Shown in pieces: positions 12,066 to 20,247 of a stretch of 30,369 bases of DNA. The DNA comes from a virus, in the IMG/VR virus record IMGVR_UViG_3300042261_001206, positions 1 to 30,369 of that record. The stretch is one strand, 5' to 3'. Under the pieces are notes generated by a model, which did not search any database, was not told the DNA's origin, and worked only from the letters and a program-made list of their open reading frames with translations. Each line of letters opens with the position of its first letter. Position 1 is the stretch's first letter. The position numbers and the translations under genes are program-made.

Positions 12066-13547
12066 ATGGACTCGGGCTATATTTCGGACGGACAAAGGAA
12101 GAATTTCCTAAAAAATTGTAAACAAGACCCCGTATATTTTGCGGAAAACCTTTTAAATGACGAATATGGCGAACTTTTCATTCTAGAAGACTACCAAAAA
12201 CAATACTTGCGCTGCCCCGCCACTAAAAAGCTTCTTTTTTGGGGCAGGCGACTTTCAAAATCACTGATGATCAAAATAGAAGCAATACATAAATCACTAT
12301 TTACACGAGCACATAGAACACTAGTAGCATCACCGACAATGGAACAGGCAATATACTTTGGAGAAGACATACAAGATATGTTAGACGCATCTCCACTGAT
12401 AGACTCTATGTTCATAAGCAAGAAAAGTACCAAATTCAAGCTCAAAAATAATTCTAGAATATACATGGCAACAGCTGGGCGTGGAGGAAAAGGTCAATTA
12501 GGTAAAAATGCTCATTTTCTAGCCTTTGACGAAACCCAAATCATCCCAGAAGAAACATTCGTCTCATTAAGACCAACGTTACGTGGTCAACAAAGAGAAA
12601 AAACACTTGTTTATGCAGGAACACCCCTAGGGAAAATAAATGAGTTTTATAGAGCGTATATTAATTCTAAATTTTTTATAAAAATGGGTGAAGCTTACAA
12701 AGGAGAGGGAGGACCAAGAGATTTCGTTGCATTTGAACAGCCTACTGCTGTCATCAACGAACAAAAGGAACCCATCTCCTCCACAACTGGACGTATCACC
12801 CTCGAAGAATTGCAAGATGACTACCGTGATATGCCGCTAACTGGCTTCCTACGTGAATACTGTCTTGAATGGATGGATTCAATAGGAGAAGTATTCTCCA
12901 AAAGTTTACTTGACAGAGCCTTCCGATGGAACGACAGCAAAGAATGGACTAGCGACGAAAAGATAGTAATGGGCCTCGACCTTGGAAAGCAGAGAAATGC
13001 TAGTGTCCTAACAATAGGAGAACTAACCGGAGCCGGAGTCAAAACGATAAACGTCATAGAATGGGACTTAGGAACGCAGTATCATGAAATAGCAGACGAT
13101 GTATGGAAGCTTAAAACAGATTATCCCAATGCCTTAACCCTTTGTATAGATGAAACAGGGGTTGGAAAGGGTGTTATAGAGATATTTGAGAATGAAGTTG
13201 ATAAAAAATGGAAAAGTTTAGACATATTAGGGTTCGATTTCAGTGGAGCTAAGAAAAAGAAAGAACTAGTAGAAGCTGGAGTAACAGAATTGGAAAAAGG
13301 ACTATCAACCCTCGTATATGATGCTAAGCTATACACAGAAATGTTAGAGTTTAAAAGAGAAGTTACCCCACAGAACAATATTGTCTACAGAAAGGCAGTA
13401 GGTGGGTCAGACGACTTCGTAGATTCACTATTATTATGTTTACATGCAGGAAGAGATTATTACGGATATACAGAACAAGAAGAATATATAGAAGATACTG
13501 GTTTTAGCATTTTAAATAGAAAACCTGTTGGAAGGTCAGTAATATGA
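12066..13547 (+). CDS. terL: Terminase large subunit
   Basis: ATP-driven DNA packaging motor and headful/site nuclease, 493 residues, the usual length. ATPase part: Walker A-like GRRLSKS (60-66), in which the Gly before Lys is Ser; Walker B FLAFDE (151-156) with catalytic Glu156; coupling motif YAGTP (183-187). RNase H-like nuclease part: GLDLG with Asp305, CIDETG with Asp362, and SDDFVDSLL with Asp450/Asp453. All are in the expected order and spacing. No small subunit is recognisable next to it; the ligase-like gene occupies the usual place. It overlaps the portal start by 4 nt (ATGA). Confidence 0.95.
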   Translation: MDSGYISDGQRKNFLKNCKQDPVYFAENLLNDEYGELFILEDYQKQYLRCPATKKLLFWGRRLSKSLMIKIEAIHKSLFTRAHRTLVASPTMEQAIYFGEDIQDMLDASPLIDSMFISKKSTKFKLKNNSRIYMATAGRGGKGQLGKNAHFLAFDETQIIPEETFVSLRPTLRGQQREKTLVYAGTPLGKINEFYRAYINSKFFIKMGEAYKGEGGPRDFVAFEQPTAVINEQKEPISSTTGRITLEELQDDYRDMPLTGFLREYCLEWMDSIGEVFSKSLLDRAFRWNDSKEWTSDEKIVMGLDLGKQRNASVLTIGELTGAGVKTINVIEWDLGTQYHEIADDVWKLKTDYPNALTLCIDETGVGKGVIEIFENEVDKKWKSLDILGFDFSGAKKKKELVEAGVTELEKGLSTLVYDAKLYTEMLEFKREVTPQNNIVYRKAVGGSDDFVDSLLLCLHAGRDYYGYTEQEEYIEDTGFSILNRKPVGRSVI

Positions 13548-14920
13548 AAATATTAGGTTATGAAATTAATCTTAGAGGCGGAAACCAAAGGGATAAGGAC
13601 GAGTTAGCCGCAGCTAAGAAAGGACCGAAGGGAAAGGTGGCGCCATATTCTGAAATATCGTCAAAAACCTTTGGAACTTATAAAACAGCAAGTGGCGACA
13701 CTACAATTACCAATGAATTAGTAGAAAACCTCTATAAAAAGACAATTATGAACAGAGTTGTCGATAAAATGGCAGATGATGCCTCAAGATTAGGTTTTCG
13801 TTCAATATGTACCGATATAGACGGTCAAACTCACGATAAGGCTCAAGAAATCGGTCGCTCGCTCGATAAATTGATGACTCGCCGAACATTACGCCAAATG
13901 TATCGAGATATGCTAATATATGGAGATGCATACCTCTATAAACAAGTAGGAAAGTCGCCAGACGGCCTTACAAACGTCCTAAAGGTATATGGAATGAGCC
14001 CAAAACGAATAAGTGCCAAAATTGAGAACAATGAACTGAAAGGATGGCAGTTTCAGGGGCCAAGTGGGACTGTTGACCTCAAAGTAGAGGAAGTAATTCA
14101 TATTCCGCGCAATCCACTCACAGGAAATCTATATGGAATAAGTATATTCGAATCAACACTACAAATTTTAAATTTAATACTTAACAGCCAATTAAACTCG
14201 GCTGTACTTATCGATCACTATGCATTGCCACTTATACACTGGCAAATAGATGCAAAACACGAAAGAAGGAAAACACCTCTTTCAGAAATCAAAAATTTCA
14301 TAGGAAGATTGGGGAAAATGACCACAGGATCTGATTTAGTTACAGATGCGTCAATAGGTCATGAAATAGTTGGAGCTACCACCAGCATCCCTGATATTTC
14401 AACGATTTTAGATAAATTAGACTCTTATTTTTTCGCAACAACTGGTGTACCCGGTCAAATTTTAGGAATGGAAGCAGATAACCTATCTGCAATCACCAGA
14501 CAACTGCAAACTTATTATGAAACCATAGCTGGACTTCAAAATAATGCTGCCGACTATGTATCGGAGCAATTATACTGGCCAGAGATAGAAAATGCCGGAA
14601 TTGAAGATTTATATGACTTATCATACACATATAGGAAGCCAATGGTCGAACAAGAGAGCAGAATACAGACTTGGGTGCAAAATGCTGTTGCAATGGATCT
14701 AATAGACATGAATGAAGGTCGAGAAGCTCTAGGATATCAAGGGCCACCTCCTTCAGAGTCAAATGGAATGCAATGGATCTTAGGAAATCCAAATGCAGGG
14801 CAAGAGCCCGAATTTGACAAAAAACAAACACAAGAAACTCCTCCAGGGGTAAAACAAAAGGGAGCACCAGCAGCTAAAGAGAAAAGTGCCCAAAAACCTC
14901 AAGGAGAAAAGAATAAATGA
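13544..14920 (+). CDS. Portal protein
   Basis: Dodecameric channel at the capsid vertex through which DNA is packaged and to which the tail is attached. The 458-residue protein lies directly after terL, as portals do, and has family features: an N-terminal NRVVDKMADDASRLGF region, a wing with YGDAYLY, and the central GNLYGISIFESTLQILNLIL stretch that forms the stem helices. The last 45 residues are disordered, Pro/Lys/Gln-rich and probably not part of the ring. GGAAGG precedes the ATG, which overlaps the terminase stop. The next gene starts within its stop codon. Confidence 0.92.
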   Translation: MKILGYEINLRGGNQRDKDELAAAKKGPKGKVAPYSEISSKTFGTYKTASGDTTITNELVENLYKKTIMNRVVDKMADDASRLGFRSICTDIDGQTHDKAQEIGRSLDKLMTRRTLRQMYRDMLIYGDAYLYKQVGKSPDGLTNVLKVYGMSPKRISAKIENNELKGWQFQGPSGTVDLKVEEVIHIPRNPLTGNLYGISIFESTLQILNLILNSQLNSAVLIDHYALPLIHWQIDAKHERRKTPLSEIKNFIGRLGKMTTGSDLVTDASIGHEIVGATTSIPDISTILDKLDSYFFATTGVPGQILGMEADNLSAITRQLQTYYETIAGLQNNAADYVSEQLYWPEIENAGIEDLYDLSYTYRKPMVEQESRIQTWVQNAVAMDLIDMNEGREALGYQGPPPSESNGMQWILGNPNAGQEPEFDKKQTQETPPGVKQKGAPAAKEKSAQKPQGEKNK

Positions 14921-15591
14921 TTTTTTGCGGGTGTCCAATCCAAAATAGGGAAGAATATGTCGATGGCTACATAGAAGCCTTCGAAAATCAAACATATCCC
15001 CTAGAAGAACTCCATATGTGTTTCTTAGTCAATGACTCGACGGATGACACCCTAAATAAGTTAATAAATCACAAAAACGATCATAACTTCGGAAAATTTA
15101 CCATAATAGACCTAAGTGGCTTCGGTTATGTCGACAAACCTCACTCGCGCAATAAATTTAGCTATCAATCGATGGCTCGCTTGCGTAATATCTGGCTAGA
15201 TCGATTTAACTATGAAACCCATGTTTTCTCGGTAGATTCCGATATAATAATACCCCAAAATGCTTTAGAGCGCCTATTATCTCATAAGCTAGATATATGT
15301 TCATTATTAATACACAATTCAGTAAAAGAAGCAGAAGCCTATAATTTTATGACTAGAAACAAAAAAGGAAACTCATATCACCGCATTAGAAAGCCTGGAG
15401 TTAACCCAGTAGATATAACAGGTGCAGTCTACCTTATAGATGGTAAAGTCATAAACGCAGGAATACGATACGGCTATCGAAGAGGTGGAGAAGATATATA
15501 CTTCTGCGAAATGGCCCAAAAACATGGATTTGGTATATACTGCGATATGGATTTAGAGGCAATTCATCTTAAGGAGGGTGTAAATGAATAA
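14917..15591 (+). CDS. GT-A family glycosyltransferase
   Basis: A 224-residue protein with a GT2-like GT-A fold. It has an N-terminal strand and loop (FCGCPIQNREEYVDGYIEAF), an acidic NDSTDDT stretch, the metal/nucleotide-sugar-binding DSD in VFSVDSDIIIP (about residue 107-117), and a C-terminal GGEDIYFCEMAQKHGFGIYC followed by a His (AIHL), matching the ED/H acceptor and metal region. No membrane helix, so likely cytoplasmic. Embedded between portal and head protease genes with overlaps on both sides, so it is expressed with the structural genes. It probably decorates a virion protein; modification of DNA or host glycans is possible. AAGGAG precedes the start. Confidence 0.85.
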   Translation: MIFCGCPIQNREEYVDGYIEAFENQTYPLEELHMCFLVNDSTDDTLNKLINHKNDHNFGKFTIIDLSGFGYVDKPHSRNKFSYQSMARLRNIWLDRFNYETHVFSVDSDIIIPQNALERLLSHKLDICSLLIHNSVKEAEAYNFMTRNKKGNSYHRIRKPGVNPVDITGAVYLIDGKVINAGIRYGYRRGGEDIYFCEMAQKHGFGIYCDMDLEAIHLKEGVNE

Positions 15592-16222
15592 CAACGTACT
15601 AGGCGTAATAAAAGTAAGACAAAGAGATACACCAAGTTTATACAACACATTCGTTAACATATCTAACATTTGTGACCAAATAATTGTAGTAGATGACGAG
15701 TTGCTGCTAAATAAACAAGAAGACTTAACACTAATAGAGAATTTTGATGTTGAAGTAAAGGAAGAGCCAGTTAATGAAATAGATTATCCTTCATACTCAC
15801 CTGATTGGATATTTACATGTTACACTGACGAAAATCCATCATATCGATTCAACTATATGCAACCATCTCTATGTGCAAATCCCTTCGTGAATACATGGCG
15901 TGCTAACTTCAGATATTACTGGGACACATTAGAATACATAAGAGTAGATGGTTTATGGTTAGCCCAACATTATCCAATCTTATACCGTTATATACCAGAA
16001 ATGGACTACGAATGGGACGGAGGACTAGTCCCAAGTAATCAGCCGGGTCCAACAGAGGACTCAATGCTAAAAACATTTTCTGCTAGATTCTTAAATGACG
16101 ATATGCGAGATGAAGAGTTTATAAAATTTTTGGGGAGGAAAGAAAGTTATGATTTCCAAACTATAAGGTTTTTCGAAAGCCTTATGGACATAGAAATAAC
16201 AATTAGTACGGCGGTGGACTAG
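15584..16222 (+). CDS. Second glycosyltransferase-like protein
   Basis: A 212-residue protein following the first transferase with an 8-nt overlap and AAGGAGGGTG upstream. The N-terminus (GVIKVRQRDTPSLYNTFVNI, then QIIVVDDE) has the strand-helix-strand-DD pattern of GT2-like enzymes. The middle has WIFTCYTDENPSYRF and the aromatic segment YIRVDGLWLAQHYPILYRY, which I have seen in phage glycosyltransferase-like proteins. A clear DxD is not visible beyond VVDDE. It may act with the first enzyme or provide acceptor specificity. A degenerate enzyme is possible. Confidence 0.55.
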   Translation: MNNNVLGVIKVRQRDTPSLYNTFVNISNICDQIIVVDDELLLNKQEDLTLIENFDVEVKEEPVNEIDYPSYSPDWIFTCYTDENPSYRFNYMQPSLCANPFVNTWRANFRYYWDTLEYIRVDGLWLAQHYPILYRYIPEMDYEWDGGLVPSNQPGPTEDSMLKTFSARFLNDDMRDEEFIKFLGRKESYDFQTIRFFESLMDIEITISTAVD

Positions 16223-16452
16223 TGCCCGGAATAAGAAGCTATAAACATTTAAATGAAGTTATTTTAGAAGTACTTATGGAAGGGGAGCGTGAAATGACCG
16301 CCAGAGAGATACATTATATCATATTAGATAGATATAGTACCGATAAAGTAAGAATAAATGGAGTTAAAATTGCAAAACGTCTAAAAGGCCAAAAAAACGT
16401 TCAAGTACGGTATGGAACTGATGGTTTATGCCATTATTTCTATGCAGAATAG
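16222..16452 (+). CDS. Small winged-helix DNA-binding protein
   Basis: A 76-residue protein from GTG 16222, overlapping the upstream stop by one base (TAGTG). Predicted helix (NEVILEVLMEGEREMTAREIH), a second helix, a recognition helix (INGVKIAKRLKGQ) and a two-strand wing (VQVRYGTDGLCHYFYA) give a winged helix-turn-helix. Archaeal viruses often carry such regulators. Placed at the end of the terminase-portal-transferase group and just before a promoter-like element, it may control late genes. Target unknown. Confidence 0.7.
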   Translation: MPGIRSYKHLNEVILEVLMEGEREMTAREIHYIILDRYSTDKVRINGVKIAKRLKGQKNVQVRYGTDGLCHYFYAE

Positions 16453-16506
16453 TAACCTTTTTTAGACGGCAAATATTAAGACTTCTCAAGTGTCAATATA
16501 AGGAGG
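16452..16506 (+). promoter_or_regulatory. Promoter-like element and strong RBS before the protease/scaffold gene
   Basis: GTAACCTTTTTTAGAC (16452-16467) resembles GAAACCTTTTTAAGAC at 12001. If a TATA box, the transcript would start near 16490, leaving a short leader with AAGGAGG (16500-16506) 6 nt before ATG 16513. Its T-run could also terminate the preceding transcript. Confidence 0.45.
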
Positions 16507-16512
16507 GTTCAA

Positions 16513-17715
16513 ATGAAAAGTAGAGATAAATTTCAATTGATTTCTGACACATACATTGAAGAATCTGAGAATAATCCTCCAAAAATATCTGGATTTGCAA
16601 TACACCCTGGTAAATTCAATCAAGTTGTTGAAATACCTGAAGGGGAACTTGAAAATATAGCAAACTCATTAAAAGGTTCAAAACTCATGATAGACCACAG
16701 TTATTCTGTGAGAGACATCATCGGAAAAGTTAATGACGCATTTACATCATTTGATAAAATGGCTGGTAAAGAGGCCGTTAAGTATTATGCCGAGACGGAT
16801 GACGAAGAAGTTCTTGAGAAAATGAGTAAAGGCTACATAGATTCATGTAGTATCGGATTTAAACACGATTCTATTTGTTCTAAATGTGGTGAAGATTTTC
16901 ATGAATGTGAGCATTGGTTTGACGAAGCTCATGTCATATGTGAAAATTGTGATGTTTTCGAGCTATCCATTGTAACTCATGGAGCAGATGGAGAAGCAAC
17001 AGCTGGGGTTGCTGGTTTATCAAAACAAACAATAAGCAATTTTAAAAAGCAATTTGAAGATAAATTAGAAACACAGCAGGACGATAATAAAATTGAAGGA
17101 GGAAATGTTATGGAATCCAACGAAGGTCAGCCAGTAGACGTTTCAGAATTAGTAAGTGCTATCAAAAAAGCTGAATCCGCATCTATTGAGAAAGATAATG
17201 AGATTTCCACTCTCAAAGAGAAATTGGAAGATCTAGAAACTTTCAAAAAAGATATTCAGGAACAGATTGATAGTGATAAAAGTAAAACTACATCTGAAAA
17301 AGAAGACTTGACTGACGAACTCAATGAAAAAACAAAAGCTCTAGATGATTTATCTGCTAAAGTAAGACTACAGGAAGCTACTGAACTCGCAGAGAGAGAA
17401 GTAGTTGTAGGATTAATCAAAGAAGCAGAAAAAGAAGAAGAAATCGAAAGACTGTCAAAAGACCAGTCAATAATCGATATTACTACACCTATTGTAGAAA
17501 AATTAGAAGCTCAAAAGAAAGAGAAAGGAAGTAAAAAAGTACCAGAAAGTTCTGACTTTAAAAGAACATCTGACAAAAAATACGATCTTAGCAAACTTAG
17601 TTTAGAAGAAAAAGACGTAGATCCTTTCATGCAAGGCTTAGTACACACTGTATTTAAATATGACAGAGTGCACAAAGGCGAGAATTACATGGGCTTTAAA
17701 GATAATAACGTATAG
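16513..17715 (+). CDS. HK97-type prohead protease fused to scaffold, with zinc-knuckle insert
   Basis: A 400-residue protein combining the maturation protease (about 1-160) with a coiled-coil scaffold (about 200-350). Protease signs: ISGFAIHPG, MIDHSYS with candidate catalytic His62, GYIDSCSIGF with candidate Ser111/Ser113, and VFELSIVTHG with Glu150. Unusually, four cysteines (122, 125, 143, 146) plus His130, Cys132, His134 and His140 sit between the Ser and Glu positions, as in a zinc knuckle. The scaffold part is Glu/Lys-rich helix. The C-terminal 50 residues (about 350-400) would bind the capsid protein. Strong AAGGAGG upstream. An internal start gives the scaffold alone. Confidence 0.88.
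   Translation: MKSRDKFQLISDTYIEESENNPPKISGFAIHPGKFNQVVEIPEGELENIANSLKGSKLMIDHSYSVRDIIGKVNDAFTSFDKMAGKEAVKYYAETDDEEVLEKMSKGYIDSCSIGFKHDSICSKCGEDFHECEHWFDEAHVICENCDVFELSIVTHGADGEATAGVAGLSKQTISNFKKQFEDKLETQQDDNKIEGGNVMESNEGQPVDVSELVSAIKKAESASIEKDNEISTLKEKLEDLETFKKDIQEQIDSDKSKTTSEKEDLTDELNEKTKALDDLSAKVRLQEATELAEREVVVGLIKEAEKEEEIERLSKDQSIIDITTPIVEKLEAQKKEKGSKKVPESSDFKRTSDKKYDLSKLSLEEKDVDPFMQGLVHTVFKYDRVHKGENYMGFKDNNV
17110..17715 (+). CDS. Nested in-frame scaffold protein
   Basis: Within the protease gene, GGAGG (17098-17102) stands 7 nt before an in-frame ATG at 17110 (residue 200 of the long product). Translation there would give a 201-residue scaffold without the protease, beginning MESNEGQPVDVSELVSAIKK. 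The same arrangement is known for lambda C/Nu3 and other phages, where the free scaffold is made in excess. Coiled coil spans about residues 22-110 of the short form. Seen: site and frame. Inferred: use in vivo. Confidence 0.75.
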   Translation: MESNEGQPVDVSELVSAIKKAESASIEKDNEISTLKEKLEDLETFKKDIQEQIDSDKSKTTSEKEDLTDELNEKTKALDDLSAKVRLQEATELAEREVVVGLIKEAEKEEEIERLSKDQSIIDITTPIVEKLEAQKKEKGSKKVPESSDFKRTSDKKYDLSKLSLEEKDVDPFMQGLVHTVFKYDRVHKGENYMGFKDNNV

Positions 17716-17725
17716 AGGTGATTTA

Positions 17726-18163
17726 ATGTCCTACAATGTACAAGACGGTAGGGATGTCTCATATAAGCTAGATGGAGATATAACTGAAGTATCACCTTAT
17801 GGAAGAGCTATGGTTTACTCCGGTGAAGTAGTCGGAGCAATTAAGCTTGGAGCAGAGGGAGATACTAAATTTGCAGGTATATTTGTAACTGTAACAATAA
17901 CAAGATCACAACAGTCACCATTTAACACAGAAGCTTATGATGGAGATCAAGTAACTGCCAAAAAATATGGAATGGTAGAAGTAGTAGCTGATGGAGCAGT
18001 AGAGTACGGAGATCCTCTATGTATAGGAGAAGACGGTGCTTTAAAAGTTCTAGAAGATTACGATATTAGTCCAACCGATGAACAGCATTTATTATACTTA
18101 GGAAGAGCTGAAAGTGAAGCAGCCGATGGCGAAAAATTTGTCGCCAGAATTATACCAAAATGA
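17726..18163 (+). CDS. Capsid decoration/stabilisation protein candidate
   Basis: A 145-residue beta-rich protein between scaffold and capsid genes. It contains SGEVVGAIKLGAEGDTKFAG and VVADGAVEYGDPLCIGEDGA, the repeated Gly-Asp-Pro/Leu turn pattern found in DUF2190-type head decoration proteins (recalled, not searched). Start set at ATG 17726 after GAGGTG, although the frame is open 22 codons further upstream inside the protease gene. It would sit on the outer capsid surface and may be a substrate of the glycosyltransferases. Confidence 0.7.
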   Translation: MSYNVQDGRDVSYKLDGDITEVSPYGRAMVYSGEVVGAIKLGAEGDTKFAGIFVTVTITRSQQSPFNTEAYDGDQVTAKKYGMVEVVADGAVEYGDPLCIGEDGALKVLEDYDISPTDEQHLLYLGRAESEAADGEKFVARIIPK

Positions 18164-18173
18164 GGTTGATAAC

Positions 18174-19016
18174 ATGCAAGATATAGAAAGATTCGCAGGA
18201 GAAGAAGGTGGATTCACAACTGGTGATGTTCGATGGGAACCTTATCTCGAAAGAGTTCTTTTAGAATACATTGAAAAGATGTCCATCTTACGAAACTATG
18301 TCCAAGTATTACCAATCCCAATTGGAACTTGGAGTATGAAGATACCAAGAAACTACCCAACCGGAATGGCTGTAGACCTTTCTGAAGGTTCAGAAATTCC
18401 AAGAGTAAGGCAAGTCGTAGATGTATTCGAGCTTTCCGTTGCAAAATACGGTACAGCTGCTGAAATGACTGACGAAGCTAAAGAAACCGACTGGCTCGGT
18501 ATTTTAGGTCGCGGACAGATGCAGGAAGCTGCTAAAAGAATGCAGAGAAAACAAGATTACGATATTGCTGACGTAATGCTCAATGGGTACGAAACTTCAG
18601 TTGACGCTGACACAAGTGGTCAGTTACAATATGAAGATGTTGTATCTCTAAAAACAGAAATGATTAAAAAAGACATCGATCCAAACACAATGTTAGTAAA
18701 TCCTGATGAATATGCAGATTTACAGATAGATGACAGATTTGTAAACTTTTACCAGTCTGGAACTGACCAAACACTCAGAAATGGTGTTGTAGGTCGTGTA
18801 GCTGGAATAGATCTCGTACCAACAAGATTTATACCCGCAGGATTCTGTCTAATGATGGATACTTCTTTAAACCCAGTTGTAATGGTAACAAGAAGTGATG
18901 TAAGAGTAGCTCAGACCCGTGATGAAGAAAGACAAGTAGATGCCTTCTTTATGACAGCATGGTCTAAGCCAGCAGTTGTGCGCCCTGTAGCTTTAGGCGC
19001 AATAATAGTAGAATAA
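18174..19016 (+). CDS. Major capsid protein, HK97 fold
   Basis: A 280-residue protein forming the icosahedral shell. Features of the fold: an N-terminal arm (GGFTTGDVRWEPYLERVLLE), an E-loop region (MKIPRNYPTGMAVDLSEGSE), the long spine helix (GILGRGQMQEAAKRMQRKQD), and a beta-rich P/A domain ending in the PVALGAIIVE strand. No N-terminal delta domain is visible, in keeping with a separate scaffold. Start set at ATG 18174 after GAGGTTG; an upstream in-frame ATG (18114) lies inside the decoration gene without a good site. Confidence 0.9.
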   Translation: MQDIERFAGEEGGFTTGDVRWEPYLERVLLEYIEKMSILRNYVQVLPIPIGTWSMKIPRNYPTGMAVDLSEGSEIPRVRQVVDVFELSVAKYGTAAEMTDEAKETDWLGILGRGQMQEAAKRMQRKQDYDIADVMLNGYETSVDADTSGQLQYEDVVSLKTEMIKKDIDPNTMLVNPDEYADLQIDDRFVNFYQSGTDQTLRNGVVGRVAGIDLVPTRFIPAGFCLMMDTSLNPVVMVTRSDVRVAQTRDEERQVDAFFMTAWSKPAVVRPVALGAIIVE

Positions 19017-19041
19017 TTAAATATATTTTGGAGGCTTTTTG

Positions 19042-19404
19042 ATGGCCGAGAAGAAAGAAAAAACATACAAAATTAAGTTCAATTCCGCTTTACCAGAGCG
19101 AGAATTTGTTGTAAACGGGACCAAGGTAAAAGTTTTACCAGATGGTAAAAAAATTAAAGAACAAATTGTCCCTAAACTAGTGATAAAATCAGGACAAACA
19201 AAAGAAATTGATCAAGCAACATATGACTTTATGGTCGATAAAGACCTTCTGTTAACAAAAGAAAAGAAAGAGGAACAAGATCAGCTTCGTACTAAGTATG
19301 GTGGGATGCAAAGAAACAGAGCAGCCTCTGAGTCTGCACCCCCAAATATGACCGACGAAGATAAAAAACTCTTATCTATTGATAAACCTTACGTAGAGGA
19401 ATAA
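19042..19404 (+). CDS. Hypothetical head protein
   Basis: A 120-residue Lys/Glu-rich protein between the capsid and connector genes. An N-terminal strand-rich half (YKIKFNSALPEREFVVNGTK) is followed by a charged helix and a disordered end. Start set at ATG 19042, 7 nt after GGAGG (a TTG lies just upstream). Not recognised. Its position suggests a minor head or connector component. Confidence 0.7.
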   Translation: MAEKKEKTYKIKFNSALPEREFVVNGTKVKVLPDGKKIKEQIVPKLVIKSGQTKEIDQATYDFMVDKDLLLTKEKKEEQDQLRTKYGGMQRNRAASESAPPNMTDEDKKLLSIDKPYVEE

Positions 19405-19406
19405 AA

Positions 19407-19841
19407 ATGGCTTTTCTAGATACATTCAATGTTGAATTTATTAAAACTTTCATAGGTATTGTAGATGATGATTCATTCGATAGTATCATAGAACAAACTA
19501 TCCCTTTCTACGCAGTCTTAATTGCCAAAACCTTAGATATCACATTAGAAGACTTAGATGCTTTACCCGAAGAAGACCAAGAATTCATCGCTGGCGTTAT
19601 AGCTGTCGCTGTAGCTTGCCACCTGATGACATCCGATCCTCAATTTGGATTAAAGCAACAAGGATACCGTATCGGTGACGTAGCAAGAAATTTTGCACGA
19701 AGATACACCCGTGATTTCGAGAACTGGTGCGATCTAAACGATACTCTAATGAGAGACCTTATGGATATGTATGGCAATGAAGGAGATAACTTATACGTCA
19801 AAAGACGTGGATTGATAGATGATTATACAACCCCGTATTAG
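19407..19841 (+). CDS. Head-tail connector (adaptor) candidate
   Basis: A 144-residue, mainly helical protein (SIIEQTIPFYAVLIAKTLDI, FIAGVIAVAVACHLMTSDPQ) with the all-helical look and size of gp6/gp15-type adaptors that bind the portal. It is the first of four small genes between capsid and sheath, the usual place for adaptor, stopper and tail-completion proteins. Begins 3 nt after the previous stop. Assignment from position and helix content. Confidence 0.6.
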   Translation: MAFLDTFNVEFIKTFIGIVDDDSFDSIIEQTIPFYAVLIAKTLDITLEDLDALPEEDQEFIAGVIAVAVACHLMTSDPQFGLKQQGYRIGDVARNFARRYTRDFENWCDLNDTLMRDLMDMYGNEGDNLYVKRRGLIDDYTTPY

Positions 19842-19848
19842 TGATAAA

Positions 19849-20247
19849 ATGACCATAAAAGATCTCGTAAAAGATTTAAGTATTCCGGGAGAAACAATCT
19901 GGTTACAACGTTACAGGTATCCTGATGATGCCGAAGAAGATGATTTTGGAGATCTAGAAAAAAAATGGTTTAACTATCACCAAATTACTGGCGTTTTCGA
20001 TAGACCATCTGAAGATCCAGGCTCAGGACGAGGTTTTGAAGAAATTGCTTACTACAAAATGTTTTGTGAAGCAGATTTTGACATACCTGATAATGACCTT
20101 GGAGAATATCGGATAAAAAACGAAATAGACTATAATGGGGCTAAATTTACTAGATATTTTAGAATATCTGAAATTAATAGGAATTTACAGTATCGTAATA
20201 AAACACATCATTATGAAATAATTTTAGAGTTGGCTAAAAAATGGTAG
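19849..20247 (+). CDS. Head-closure (stopper) protein candidate
   Basis: A 132-residue beta-rich protein (PGETIWLQRYRYPDD, ITGVFDRPSEDPGSG, FRISEINRNLQYRNKTHHYE), similar in size and style to head-closure/stopper proteins that follow the adaptor. Start set at ATG 19849, since GTGAT just upstream can pair with 16S rRNA and it leaves an 8-nt gap; another in-frame ATG at 19819 would overlap the previous gene by 23 nt. Function from gene order. Confidence 0.6.
   Translation: MTIKDLVKDLSIPGETIWLQRYRYPDDAEEDDFGDLEKKWFNYHQITGVFDRPSEDPGSGRGFEEIAYYKMFCEADFDIPDNDLGEYRIKNEIDYNGAKFTRYFRISEINRNLQYRNKTHHYEIILELAKKW

Noticed and set aside
12191-13378. Four minus-strand frames inside the terminase gene
   Set aside because: All oppose a clear terminase with intact motifs; composition is that of antisense reading.
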